Positions 43,072 to 52,475 of a DNA stretch of 64,000 nucleotides are shown in pieces. Under the pieces are notes generated by a model. That model was not told where the DNA came from, did no database searches, and saw only the letters and a program-made list of their open reading frames with translations. The translations under genes and the position numbers were made by a program. The stretch spans positions 2,542,001 to 2,606,000 of the forward strand of contig NZ_LT629711.1 of assembly GCF_900104525.1 (NCBI RefSeq), in the 5' to 3' direction. The DNA comes from Pedococcus dokdonensis (GTDB taxonomy: Bacteria > Actinomycetota > Actinomycetes > Actinomycetales > Dermatophilaceae). Position 1 is the stretch's first letter, and every line of letters begins with the position of its first letter.

Positions 43072-44796
43072 TCAGAGCACGGCGACCCGCGCCACCTGGC
43101 GCAGGTCCGGGGCGTCGTACTGCTCCCCGCGCACCTCGCCGGCCTCCCAGCGCAGCACCAGCCCGCGACCGCGGACCTCGAGGGTGGCCAGGTTGTTGTC
43201 GAACCACGGCCCGTCCGTCACGTCCCACTGGTATGGCGCGTTGGGCACCTTCTCGGTGTGCCGCACCAGCCGCTCGAGCGGGCGGGCCAGTCCCTTGCCG
43301 AGGAACGCCTGCCCGACGCGCACCTGGCGCGGCAGCGGGTTGCGGATGGGCGAGCAGACCGCCTGCACGATGGTGCTGCTCCCGGCGCCGAGCTGGTCGG
43401 CGCCGATCCGGGTGACGTAGGAGTTGTGGACGTCGCCCGAGAGGAAGGTGATCGTGCCGGGTGCGCGGCCACGCTGGCCGTGCGCGACCTCGACGACCAT
43501 GTCGAGCACCGCCGCGAAGCCCTCCTGGAAGGCCGCCCAGTGCTCGAGGTCGAGCGCCCGTCGCATCTTCTCCCCGAACCTCGCGACCCGGGGACCCCAG
43601 GCACCACTGGCCATGGCCTCGTTGATCGCCTCGAGGTCGTGGATGCCCTGCGCGATGAGGAACGGCAGCGAGGTGCCGATGAAGAGGTGGTCGACATCGC
43701 CGTGCAGCTGGTCGTCGAGCCAGGCCAGCTCGTCGTCGTCGAGGATCGAACGACGGCCGGGTTGCAGCACCCGGGCCGCGCGTGAGTCGACCACCACGAG
43801 CCTGGACTCGCCCAGGTCGCGGGCATAGCTCCAGCGGTAGGTCTCCGGGTGGGCGTCGACCCGCTCGGCGAGCTCGTCGAGCACCCGGGTGAGGTCGAGC
43901 TCGTCGCTCGAGCCGGACTCCGCGTGGGCGGTGACCCGGCGCCATACCTCGTCGTCGGCGAGCTCCTCGGGCGAGAGGTTGCCGACGTGCTGGTAGACCC
44001 AGTAGGACGCCAGCCCACCGACGATGCGTTCGTGCCACCACGAGGTCTGGTTCATCTCGCGGTGCCAGCTCTGCGAGGTGTTCCAGTCGTCGCGGATGTC
44101 GTGGTCGTCGAAGATCATCGCGCTCGGCAAGGTCGAGAGCAGCCAGCGGTTCAGCGGGTCGGTCCACGCGAGCCAGTAGAGGTGGGCGTACTCCTCGAAG
44201 TCCTTCAGCTCCTCGCCCGGCGGTTCCTCGAGGCTGCGGCGCTGCGCGATGTAGTCCCGCATCTGCTCGCTGGTCTCGTCGGCATAGACCTGGTCGCCGA
44301 GGAAGCACACCAGGTGCGGCCAGTCGGACTCCTGCCGCTCCGGCCGGCTCAGGTGGTGGGCGTAGGCGCGCAGGGCGTCGACGCCGTTGCTCTTGTTGCC
44401 CTCTGCGTCGTGCGGGACGCTCGTGCGACACGACCCGAACGCCATCCGGGTGGGCTCGCTGTGCCGCAGGGTGCGGATCCGGCTCGGCGGCAGGTCGGGG
44501 TGCTTCGGCTCGTGGTGCGGCCAGACCCGCTGCTCGCCGAGGTCGACGGTGTAGTCGCTGGTCGTCCCCGGCTCGAGGCCGTCGAGCACGACGAGGGCGT
44601 AGTGCCGGTCGTGCGCGCTGAAGGTGGGCGTCGACCACTCCCGGTCGAAGGCCCGGACCCGCACGGTGGCGGCGTCGCGGGTCTGCACCCAGATGGTCGC
44701 CGACGTCTCCCCCACGTAGCGCAGCAGCGGACCCAGGACGAGTGGACCGGAAGGACCGGAGGGGGAAGTCGGCACGAGGACCGTTCTACACGGCAT
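43072..44796 (-). CDS. PhoD-family alkaline phosphatase/phosphodiesterase
   Basis: 574 residues. Metallophosphatase of the PhoD class. An N-terminal Ig-like domain (RYVGETSATIWVQTRDAATV) precedes the catalytic domain with AFGSCRTS, CFLGDQVYADETSEQMRD (first metal aspartate), AMIFDDHDIRDDWNTS, and FLSGDVHNSYVTRIG with the last histidine. No signal peptide or Tat motif is seen at ATG 44796 (MPCRTVLVPTSPSG), so this member appears intracellular, unlike B. subtilis PhoD. A small hairpin (GTCCACC/GGTGGAC, 42969-42986) lies beyond the gene. Substrate not determined. Confidence 0.85.
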   Translation of the reverse strand: MPCRTVLVPTSPSGPSGPLVLGPLLRYVGETSATIWVQTRDAATVRVRAFDREWSTPTFSAHDRHYALVVLDGLEPGTTSDYTVDLGEQRVWPHHEPKHPDLPPSRIRTLRHSEPTRMAFGSCRTSVPHDAEGNKSNGVDALRAYAHHLSRPERQESDWPHLVCFLGDQVYADETSEQMRDYIAQRRSLEEPPGEELKDFEEYAHLYWLAWTDPLNRWLLSTLPSAMIFDDHDIRDDWNTSQSWHREMNQTSWWHERIVGGLASYWVYQHVGNLSPEELADDEVWRRVTAHAESGSSDELDLTRVLDELAERVDAHPETYRWSYARDLGESRLVVVDSRAARVLQPGRRSILDDDELAWLDDQLHGDVDHLFIGTSLPFLIAQGIHDLEAINEAMASGAWGPRVARFGEKMRRALDLEHWAAFQEGFAAVLDMVVEVAHGQRGRAPGTITFLSGDVHNSYVTRIGADQLGAGSSTIVQAVCSPIRNPLPRQVRVGQAFLGKGLARPLERLVRHTEKVPNAPYQWDVTDGPWFDNNLATLEVRGRGLVLRWEAGEVRGEQYDAPDLRQVARVAVL

Positions 44797-44840
44797 CCCC
44801 GAGACGTGGGGCGCAGGGTCACGAACTGGTGCGCGAACGA

Positions 44841-44876
44841 CCGAGGGCGGCCCACCTCGCGGTGGACCGCCCTCGG
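44841..44876 (-). terminator. Terminator after groEL
   Basis: CCGAGGGCGG (44841-44850) pairs with CCGCCCTCGG (44867-44876). After one mismatch, CCACC pairs with GGTGG around a TCGC loop. It lies 28 bases beyond the groEL stop. The stop is preceded by another GTATGCCGGGTGG element at 44887. Confidence 0.8.
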
Positions 44877-44904
44877 GCGTCGTGGCGTATGCCGGGTGGC
44901 TGGC

Positions 44905-46629
<1,725 letters not shown>

Positions 46630-46648
46630 TCACCTGGACTGGCCTGGA

Positions 46649-46675
46649 TTGTCACTCTCAGGGTGAGAGTGCTAA
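46649..46675. promoter_or_regulatory. CIRCE element, proximal to groEL
   Basis: TTGTCACTC (46649-46657), a 9-base spacer and GAGTGCTAA (46667-46675). The consensus CIRCE is TTAGCACTC-N9-GAGTGCTAA, so the right arm is perfect and the left differs at two positions. HrcA repressor site, released on heat shock. It lies 119 bases before the groEL start, downstream of its promoter. Confidence 0.85.
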
Positions 46676-46679
46676 CGCC

Positions 46680-46710
46680 ATTATTGGCACTCTCCCCCGG
46701 CGAGTGCAAA
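46680..46710 (-). promoter_or_regulatory. CIRCE element overlapping the groEL promoter
   Basis: TTGGCACTC (46684-46692), 9-base spacer, GAGTGCAAA (46702-46710): a second HrcA operator with one mismatch per arm. On the minus strand the same bases give a -35 TTGCAC (46704-46709) and a -10 AATAAT (46680-46685) with 18 bases between, so HrcA would block RNA polymerase directly. Confidence 0.85.
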
Positions 46711-46741
46711 CGGGTCCCGGCCACCACCACCCCGGCTCGGG

Positions 46742-46788
46742 GTCTTTGAGTGTTTTGACGGAGCCTGACCCCTCGGATCCTCAAAGAC
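46742..46788. repeat. Dispersed palindrome, GTCTTTGA family, copy 3 (decayed)
   Basis: Arm GTCTTTGAG (46742-46750) is complementary to CTCAAAGAC (46780-46788). The inner part is unlike the other two copies (5425, 39407). It lies between the divergent groEL and tail-tube-like genes. The rest of the 308-base gap holds the groEL promoter, two CIRCE sites and no obvious promoter for the plus-strand gene. Confidence 0.65.
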
Positions 46789-46839
46789 TGCGCTCTGGGA
46801 GGGTTCCGTGCGGGGCTTGCACGGTGGGACAGTCAGCGC

Positions 46840-47277
46840 ATGGCTGCCCACGATCCGTTCGAGGTGTCGAACTTCCTCGTCGACTACGGCGGGGCCAGCG
46901 GCGCCTCGACGTTCTCGCACGTCGACCTGCCGGTGGCGGTCCTCGACGAGATCGCCTACCGGTCGGGCAACGACCGCGCCAACGAGCCGCGCAAGCAGCC
47001 CGGGCTGGCGAGCTACTCGCACCTCGTGCTGACCCGCGGCCTCACCTCCGACCTCGACCTGTGGACCTGGTGGGAGTCGACCCGCAACGGCGACGCGTCC
47101 GACCGCGACGTGCAGGTCCGGCTGCTCGACAGCACCGGTCAGCTGGTCATGGTCTGGATGTTCCGCAATGCCTTCCCGGCCGTCTACCGGGTCAGCCCGC
47201 TCGACGCCGCCTCCAGCGACGTCGTGCTCGAGACGCTCGAGCTCGCCTTCGACACGATGGACATCGAGGCCCCGTAG
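46840..47277 (+). CDS. Contractile-tail tube protein homologue (phage T4 gp19 / eCIS tube family), orphan
   Basis: 145 residues, the usual length of extracellular contractile injection system and phage-like tail tube proteins (Phage_T4_gp19, PF06841). Typical order: DPFEVSNFLVDYGGASGAST, FSHVDLPVAVLDEIAYRSGND, KQPGLASYSHLVLTRGLTSDLDLW, TWWESTRNGDASDRDVQVRLLD, VWMFRNAFPAVYRVSPLDAASSDVVLETLELAF. Family members form hexameric tube rings through which effectors travel. No sheath, baseplate, spike or AAA+ ATPase gene lies nearby, so whether it assembles a tube is unknown. ATG 46840; no clear ribosome-binding site. Confidence 0.75.
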   Translation: MAAHDPFEVSNFLVDYGGASGASTFSHVDLPVAVLDEIAYRSGNDRANEPRKQPGLASYSHLVLTRGLTSDLDLWTWWESTRNGDASDRDVQVRLLDSTGQLVMVWMFRNAFPAVYRVSPLDAASSDVVLETLELAFDTMDIEAP

Positions 47278-47336
47278 CGGGCGAGCGGGACCAAACCCAG
47301 GTGCGGACGGGTCCGAGCCGCGCCTACCGTCGACCC

Positions 47337-47969
47337 ATGGACCGGACCGCCGTGATGGCAGCCGTGGAGCGCGCCTTCGAGGAGACCTCGCACGGCCTGG
47401 CGCCGTGGCCGGACCCGCGCCCCGACGGCCGCGCTCCCCTCGAGGAGGAGTACTCGCGCCTGCTCGACCCGGCGAAGTACCGGCTCCTCGGCGCCAGGTT
47501 CGAGGCGTGGGCCCGGGTGCTCGAGTCGGAGGGCTGGTGCCGTCGCGAGCCGGATGCCGACGTCGAGTGGGTGGACCTCCCGGGCGTGGCCGTCACCCGC
47601 ACCGAACGGCTGGCGCCCACCCGCTCGGGTGCCCTGGACCTCGCAGTCGTCCACAGCCGGATCGACACGTGCGACGAGGCCGGTCTCGTCCTCGGGGTCG
47701 GGACGCCGGCCATCCACGTGGGTGACTTCCCGGGCTGCGGCTGCGACGCCTGCGACGCCGGGTCCGAGCCGCTGCTCGAGGATCTCGACGAGACGCTGTG
47801 GGGGCTGGTGAGCGGCGCCTTCGTCGATGTGAGCGACGGCGAGCGCTGGGCGCGGTCGTTCGGCGATCGTGGCGCCGCCTCCGGCCTCACGGCAGGCGAC
47901 TACGAGGCGTGGTTGGCCGACCCCGGGGACCGGCTGGTCACTCGCGGCGCGGCATGGGACGCCGGCTGA
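47337..47969 (+). CDS. DUF6226-like hypothetical protein
   Basis: 210 residues, resembling an uncharacterised actinobacterial family (DUF6226-like). Key features are EEEYSRLLDPAKYRLLGARFEAW, an acidic region, HVGDFPGCGCDACDAGSEPLLEDLDETLW (split as HVGDFPGCGCDACD and SEPLLEDLDETLW) with a CxCxxC cluster that may bind a metal, and a C-terminal helical tail. ATG 47337 is the first methionine with coding character. It follows the tube-like gene by 59 bases on the same strand. Function unknown. Confidence 0.6.
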   Translation: MDRTAVMAAVERAFEETSHGLAPWPDPRPDGRAPLEEEYSRLLDPAKYRLLGARFEAWARVLESEGWCRREPDADVEWVDLPGVAVTRTERLAPTRSGALDLAVVHSRIDTCDEAGLVLGVGTPAIHVGDFPGCGCDACDAGSEPLLEDLDETLWGLVSGAFVDVSDGERWARSFGDRGAASGLTAGDYEAWLADPGDRLVTRGAAWDAG

Positions 47970-47976
47970 GCGCCCC

Positions 47977-48417
47977 TCAGAGGAGGGTGCGCAGGGTGGC
48001 GTCGGCCTCCGAGTCCACCGGGTCGTCGAGGTCACCGATGAAGACCGCGTATGCCGTGCGCGCCGGGTTGGCGTCCAGCTCACCGAGGATGCCGCGCCAG
48101 GCCGCGAGGTTGGGGTGGTCGAGGGTGGTGCAGGCCTCAGCCGGGAGCAGGGTCTCCACGGCGGCCGCCAGCTGCGAGCGGGTCAGCTCGTAGGTCTGGG
48201 TGCCGTTGGCGTGGCCCAGGAGCTTCGCGAGCACCACGGCGGGCAGGCCGTGCCGGCCGCCCGGCGCGTTGACGTGCGGGAACTCCAGCTCCGGGGAGGA
48301 GGAGGCGGGGCTGATGCCCACGGCATACGCGACCGGTGCGGACCAGCCGTCGATGGTGGCGGCGAGCGCGTCCTTGATCGCGGCGAGGCCTTCGGGGGTG
48401 CTCCAGTCGGGCTCCAT
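47977..48417 (-). CDS. Hypothetical protein, last gene of a four-gene operon
   Basis: 146 residues, not recognised. It contains DGWSAPVAYAVGISPASSSPELEFPHVNAP, split by a proline-rich loop, then LAKLLGHANGTQTYELTRSQLAAAVETL and a C-terminal VFIGDLDDPVDSEADATLR. No membrane segment, signal peptide or cysteine motif is seen. ATG 48417 shares a base with the stop of the P1-peptidase gene (TGATG), so it is coupled to it. It converges on the DUF6226-like gene 7 bases away. Confidence 0.6.
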   Translation of the reverse strand: MEPDWSTPEGLAAIKDALAATIDGWSAPVAYAVGISPASSSPELEFPHVNAPGGRHGLPAVVLAKLLGHANGTQTYELTRSQLAAAVETLLPAEACTTLDHPNLAAWRGILGELDANPARTAYAVFIGDLDDPVDSEADATLRTLL

Positions 48418-49466
48418 CAGGCCATCCTGACAGCCGACGGGAAGGCGTCGCGCCAGGAGCGCAGGTCGACGGCGCCGTTGGCGACGGACTCGGCGGCCAG
48501 CACGGCGTGGCCGACCGCACGCGTCACGCAGTCGCCGGCGGCGACCATCAGCGCGTGCAGGTCGGGCAGCTCGGGCGCGGGCCGCGCGCCCGTCGCCAGC
48601 GTGAACAACGTGTCGCCGTCGAGCAACGTGTGCACCGGGTGCACGGCGCGCGCCAGGCCGTCATGGGCCAGCCCGCTGACCTTCTGGCACTGCGCCTTGG
48701 TCAGCGTCGCGTCGGTCGCGATGACCCCGATCGTCGTGGCCATCCCGGGTCGCACCGGCTGCCCCTCGTAGGCCGCGACGGCACGCGCGCGGGCGGCGCC
48801 CAGCTCCGCGGCGCTGGGCGAGCCCACGTGGGCGAACTCGTCGCCGAGGCCGAGGCGGGCGGCCAGCAGCTCGCCGGTGCGCTCGTCGTAGGGGGCCCCG
48901 AAAGAGTTGAGGGCGACCAGGGCCGCGACCGTGGTGCCGTCGTCGAGCACCGCGCTCGCCGAGCCGACGGCGCCCTTGAGCCCTCCCGCACGGGCGCCGG
49001 TGCCGGCGCCGACGCACCCCTGTGGCGCGGCGTCGGTCGAGGCCGCGGCGAACGCGTCGGCACCGTCCTGCGCGGTCGGGGCGTTCGCGAAGTCGCCACC
49101 GCCGCGGCCGAGGTCGAACAGCACGGCCGCCGGCACGATCGGCACCACCTGGCCCGGCTCGCCCATCGGCCAACCCAGCCCGGCGGCATACAGCTCCCTT
49201 GCGACTCCGTCAGCGGCGGCGAGCCCGAACGCGCTGCCCCCGGTGAGCACCACCGCGTTGACCCGGTCGACCAGGTTGCGGGGGTCCAGGAGGTCGGTCT
49301 CCCGGGTGCCCGGCGCCCCGCCCCTGACGTCGACGCCGGCCACCGCGCCGGCGTCGGGCGCGACGACGATGGTGCAGCCGGTCAGCCAGCCGTCCTCCCG
49401 GCGGCTGGCGTGGCCGACCCGGAGGCCGGGCACGTCGGTGAGGGTGTTCGAGGGACCCGGGCGCAT
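48417..49466 (-). CDS. P1-family peptidase (DmpA/BapA-like)
   Basis: 349 residues of the N-terminal-nucleophile P1 family, which includes D- and beta-aminopeptidases and L-aminopeptidase/D-esterase. The chain autocleaves before a serine or threonine. Visible features are LTDVPGLRVGHASRREDGW, TGCTIVVAPDAGAVAGVDVRGGAPGTRETDLLDP (in parts), VNAVVLTGGSAFGLAAADGV, VPIVPAAVLFDLGRGG, and GLKGAVGSASAVLDDG preceding the likely catalytic VALNSFGAP region. ATG 49466 overlaps the stop of the VOC gene by one base. Substrate not defined. Confidence 0.85.
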   Translation of the reverse strand: MRPGPSNTLTDVPGLRVGHASRREDGWLTGCTIVVAPDAGAVAGVDVRGGAPGTRETDLLDPRNLVDRVNAVVLTGGSAFGLAAADGVARELYAAGLGWPMGEPGQVVPIVPAAVLFDLGRGGGDFANAPTAQDGADAFAAASTDAAPQGCVGAGTGARAGGLKGAVGSASAVLDDGTTVAALVALNSFGAPYDERTGELLAARLGLGDEFAHVGSPSAAELGAARARAVAAYEGQPVRPGMATTIGVIATDATLTKAQCQKVSGLAHDGLARAVHPVHTLLDGDTLFTLATGARPAPELPDLHALMVAAGDCVTRAVGHAVLAAESVANGAVDLRSWRDAFPSAVRMA

Positions 49467-49837
49467 CACTCGGGCTTCGCGTCGATGACGCAGAACCGGT
49501 TGCCGTCGGGGTCCTCGAGGACCTCGAAGTCCCGCTCCCCCTCGGGGTAGTGCCAGTTGGTGACCCGACTCGCACCGAGGCCGACGAGCCGCTCGATCTC
49601 GGCCGCCTGGTCGTGTGCATAGAGGTCGAGGTGGATGTGGGGCACCGGGCGCGGGCCGGTGTCGCCAAGGTTGAGCGAGAGGTTCGGACCGACGCCGTCA
49701 CGGGGGCGCAGGACCACCCAGTCGGGTTCGGGCTCCTCACGCGGCTCGTAGTCGAGCGCGGCCGCCCAGAAGGCCATCGCCCGGGGGACGTCGCGGACGT
49801 TGACGACGATCGAACCGATCCTGAAGGCAGCACCCAT
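49466..49837 (-). CDS. VOC-superfamily (glyoxalase-like) protein
   Basis: 123 residues with a paired beta-alpha-beta-beta-beta module: IGSIVVNVRDVPRAMAFWAAAL, HIHLDLYAHDQAAEIERLVG, and EVLEDPDGNRFCVID at the C-terminus. The residues expected to bind metal are in HIHLDL and the LEDPDGN loop. Family members include glyoxalase I-like, dioxygenase-like and antibiotic-binding proteins, so a role is not assigned. ATG 49837 shares one base with the GNAT stop (TGATG). Confidence 0.85.
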   Translation of the reverse strand: MGAAFRIGSIVVNVRDVPRAMAFWAAALDYEPREEPEPDWVVLRPRDGVGPNLSLNLGDTGPRPVPHIHLDLYAHDQAAEIERLVGLGASRVTNWHYPEGERDFEVLEDPDGNRFCVIDAKPE

Positions 49838-50292
49838 CACAGCTCCATCCGGTGGGCGCGGGCGTCCGGCACGAAACCCACGCGCTCCACCATCGCGGTG
49901 GTGTGGACACCGGCCTGGATGCGGACCGACTGCAGGCCCGAGTCGCGCGCCCAGCTCGCGGCGGCCCTGAGCAGCACCTCGCCCACGCCGATCCCGCGAT
50001 GCTCGGGGCGCACGAAGAAGGTGTCGACCGCGAGCTCGGCACCGGACCCGGGTGGTCGGCCCGGCCACGGCAGCGGCTCCACGACGGTGGCCTGGAGGAA
50101 CCCGGCGTGCTCGTCACCCGCCTCGGCGATCCACACGGGATGCGTCGTGGCGGTCGCCAGCCAGGCCCGCGCGTGGCGGTCGAGGAAGCCGGGCTCCGCC
50201 GCGCCCTCGCGATGGCGGGCGCACTGGATCACCAGCGCCGCGACGACCAGTGCGTCGTCGGGACCGGCCAACCGGGTGCGCACCTCTCCCAC
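49837..50292 (-). CDS. GNAT-family acetyltransferase
   Basis: About 151 residues. GNAT fold, transfers acetyl from acetyl-CoA to an amine. The N-terminal strand VRTRLAGPDDALVVAALV and the acetyl-CoA-binding motif A region VDTFFVRPEHRGIGVGEVLLRAAASWARDSG, with R/Q-x-x-G-x-G/A seen as RGIGVG, are clear, followed by VRIQAGVHTTAMVERVGF. The start is uncertain: GTG 50292, GTG 50283 or TTG 50304. First gene of a tightly overlapped operon (GNAT, VOC, P1 peptidase, hypothetical), all with TGATG junctions. Confidence 0.8.
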   Translation of the reverse strand: MGEVRTRLAGPDDALVVAALVIQCARHREGAAEPGFLDRHARAWLATATTHPVWIAEAGDEHAGFLQATVVEPLPWPGRPPGSGAELAVDTFFVRPEHRGIGVGEVLLRAAASWARDSGLQSVRIQAGVHTTAMVERVGFVPDARAHRMEL

Positions 50293-50367
50293 GCCCGAAG
50301 TCAACCACGCGGCAGGGGCCCGGTCACCGTCCTCGACGCAACCGGGGCGGGACGCAACAACGCCCGT

Positions 50368-50401
50368 ACAGTCGGTTCTGCACGGGCGTTGGTGACCTGG
50401 G
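50368..50401 (-). terminator. Terminator after the DUF3263 gene
   Basis: CAACGCCCGT (50368-50377) pairs with 50392-50401 over 10 bp. After a mismatch, CAG pairs with CTG around TCGGTT. It lies 8 bases beyond the DUF3263 stop. Confidence 0.8.
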
Positions 50402-50409
50402 GGGCTCGG

Positions 50410-50700
50410 TCAGAGCTGGATGCCCAACCGTCGTGCGCTGCGGGCGCGCTGGCGCGAGGAGCGCAGCCGGCGCAGCCGCTTGATCAGCATCGGGTCGGCC
50501 TCGAGCGCGGCCTGGGAGTCGATCAGGGCGTTGAGCACCTGGTAGTAGCGCGTGGCGCTCATGTCGAACAGCTCGCGGATCGCCTGCTCCTTGGCCCCGG
50601 CGTACTTCCACCACTGGCGCTCGAAGGCGATGATCTCGCGGTCACGGTCGCTCAGCTCGGTGGTGACGCTGACCTGACCCTGCTCGTGTGCGGCGTTCAA
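50410..50700 (-). CDS. DUF3263 protein
   Basis: 96 residues. A small actinobacterial helical protein: DRDREIIAFERQWWKYAGAKEQAIRELFDMSATRYYQVLNALID (in parts) resembles a DNA-binding helix-turn-helix and is followed by a basic arginine-rich tail (RLRRLRSSRQRARSARRLG). A DNA- or RNA-binding role is inferred. TTG 50700 is the only in-frame start upstream of the conserved region. A good sigma-70-like promoter lies 73 bases upstream, and a terminator follows at once, so it is monocistronic. Confidence 0.75.
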   Translation of the reverse strand: MNAAHEQGQVSVTTELSDRDREIIAFERQWWKYAGAKEQAIRELFDMSATRYYQVLNALIDSQAALEADPMLIKRLRRLRSSRQRARSARRLGIQL

Positions 50701-50772
50701 CTCTCTCGACCCATCTGTGCTTGAGGTGCTGGCTCGCCGTTGCGGCGCGTGTTGTCCGTGCGTGTAGCGGCA

Positions 50773-50802
50773 ACTATACGGAGCGAATCACAAGCTTGTC
50801 AT
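50773..50802 (-). promoter_or_regulatory. Sigma-70-like promoter for the DUF3263 gene
   Basis: On the minus strand, ATGACA (50797-50802) is a -35 and TATAGT (50773-50778) a -10, with 18 bases between. The -10 is far more AT-rich than its surroundings. It would give a 5' leader of about 65 bases. The remaining 150 bases to the decarboxylase gene show nothing else clear. Confidence 0.55.
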
Positions 50803-50951
50803 TCCACTCGCGTAGTCCGAATGGACCGGTCTGAACCGCTCTGGTCACACCCGTCACAGTCGTCCCAGCAGGGCCGTCCAGTCCCACGGTCCCAGGCAGG
50901 TTTCGTTGCGATCGGCGAGTGGTTGACGCGGGGCGACGCCCTCGGGACGAG

Positions 50952-52322
50952 TCAGGCCATCGTGTCGAGGATCGCGCTGATGTCGTCCTCGGAGGTGCGC
51001 GGGTTGACGATCGCGAAACGGGTCAGGGTCTCGCCCTCGTGAGAGGTCGGCACGACGAACGCGAACTGGTCCGCGAGCAGCCGGTCGGACCACTCCTGGT
51101 ACTGCGCCGCCGTCCAGCCGATGCGTCGGAACACCACCACCGAGAGGTCCGGCTCGCGGACCACCTCGACGTAGTCGCGCCGGCCGATCTCCTCGGCGGC
51201 GAACCGGGTCACCTCCAGGGTGCGCTCGATGGCGTCGCGGTAGGCGTCCGTGCCGTGCGTCGCCAGCGAGAACCAGAACGGCAGGCCTCGGGCGCGTCGG
51301 GTCAGGCCGACCGAGTAGTCGGTCGGGTTCCAGTCGGGCTTGTCGGTGAGGACGTCGAGGTATGACGCGTGCTGGGTGTGCGCGGCCCGCGCCAGCGCGG
51401 GCTGGCGGTAGAGCAGCGCGCAGCAGTCGAACGGCGCGAACAGCCACTTGTGGGGATCGACGATGAACGAGTCGCAGTGCTCGACGCCGGCGTAGAGGTG
51501 GCGCACCGAGGGCGCCGCGAGACCGGCACCGCCGTAGGCGCCGTCGACGTGGAACCAGATGCCGAACTCGCGGCACACCTCGGCCACCGAGGCCAGGTCG
51601 TCGACGATCCCGAAGTTGGTGGTGCCACTGGTCGCGACCACGGCGAAGAAGGTCTCGGGGCCGTTCGCGACCAGGACCTCTCGCAGCGCCGCGCCGGTCA
51701 GCCGACCCAGGTCGTCGACCTCCACCCCGACCAGCTCGGCATCCATGACGTCGCACGCCGACTGGATCGAGGAGTGCGCGCCATGCGTTGCCGCCACCCG
51801 CCACGGCCGCGCACCCGGCCCCGTGCGCGCCTCGCGGGCGGCCGTCATGCGAGCGGTGTGTCGGGCGGCCACGAGCGCCGACAGGTTGCCGATCGTGCCG
51901 CCGGGCACGAACACGCCACCGGCCTCCGGCGGCAGCCCGACGAGGTCGGCGATCCACCGCAGCGCCTGGTTCTCGGCATAGACGGCGCCGCCGCCCTCGA
52001 GCCAGGAGCCGCCGTAGATGGACGAGGCGCCGACCACGAGGTCGAACATCGCCGCGGCCTCGGTGGGTGCGCAGGGGATGAAGGAGAGGTAGCGCGGGTG
52101 GTCGGTGGAGATGCAGGCGAGTGCCAGGTCCTCCTCGAAGAGCTTGAGCGCCGCGAGGCCGCCGATGCCGCCGGTGGTGATGGTCTGGCCGGCCTTGGCG
52201 TCGAGCTCGGCGAGCGTCATCGGGCCGTCGAGCGGCACCGGGTCGAGCTTCAGGCGGTCGGCGGAGTAGGCGAGGATCGCGTCGCCGAGGGCCTCGAGGT
52301 TCTGGTCGCTGTAGCCGTGCAC
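50952..52322 (-). CDS. Pyridoxal-dependent decarboxylase (group II family)
   Basis: 456 residues of the aromatic-L-amino-acid/glutamate decarboxylase-like group II family. PLP site: LEGGGAVYAENQALRWIAD, FVPGGTIGNLSALVAARH, THGAHSSIQSACDVM, HVDGAYGGAG (aspartate for the pyridine ring) and the PLP lysine in SFIVDPHKWLFAPFDCCALLY (in parts). Later FKIVxR-like contacts match HYxx residues of the family. The substrate cannot be assigned. GTG 52322 start. A half copy of the AAAAGGCGAGTT repeat lies 40 bases upstream. Confidence 0.88.
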   Translation of the reverse strand: MHGYSDQNLEALGDAILAYSADRLKLDPVPLDGPMTLAELDAKAGQTITTGGIGGLAALKLFEEDLALACISTDHPRYLSFIPCAPTEAAAMFDLVVGASSIYGGSWLEGGGAVYAENQALRWIADLVGLPPEAGGVFVPGGTIGNLSALVAARHTARMTAAREARTGPGARPWRVAATHGAHSSIQSACDVMDAELVGVEVDDLGRLTGAALREVLVANGPETFFAVVATSGTTNFGIVDDLASVAEVCREFGIWFHVDGAYGGAGLAAPSVRHLYAGVEHCDSFIVDPHKWLFAPFDCCALLYRQPALARAAHTQHASYLDVLTDKPDWNPTDYSVGLTRRARGLPFWFSLATHGTDAYRDAIERTLEVTRFAAEEIGRRDYVEVVREPDLSVVVFRRIGWTAAQYQEWSDRLLADQFAFVVPTSHEGETLTRFAIVNPRTSEDDISAILDTMA

Positions 52323-52361
52323 GCGGCGAGTCTAGGACCCCGGGCCCCCGTCGCTATCCCC

Positions 52362-52383
52362 TGCAAAAGGCGAGTTGGCGCCG
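52362..52383. repeat. Half copy of the AAAAGGCGAGTT palindrome
   Basis: TGCAAAAGGCGAGTTGGCGC matches the left arm of the 10971-11034 palindrome with one change (TTGGCG for TTAGCG). The complementary right arm is missing; a GC-rich tract follows. It lies between the decarboxylase start and the HAD gene 3' end (both minus). Confidence 0.7.
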
Positions 52384-52394
52384 CTCGGCGGCGC

Positions 52395-52475
52395 GGCGGG
52401 CAAGCGCGGTAGGCAAGCGCGGCGGGCAAGCGCGGTCAGCGCCTGTCAGCGCGGGTCAGCGCGGGTCAGCGCGGC
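52395..52475. repeat. GC-rich tandem repeats running into the HAD gene stop
   Basis: Three GGCAAGCGCGG-like units (about 52399-52433) are followed by TCAGCGCGGG at 52446 and 52456 and a matching TCAGCGCGGC at 52466. The last unit holds the HAD gene's TGA stop (read on the minus strand), so the stop codon is duplicated downstream, as at 37682-37738. Confidence 0.65.
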
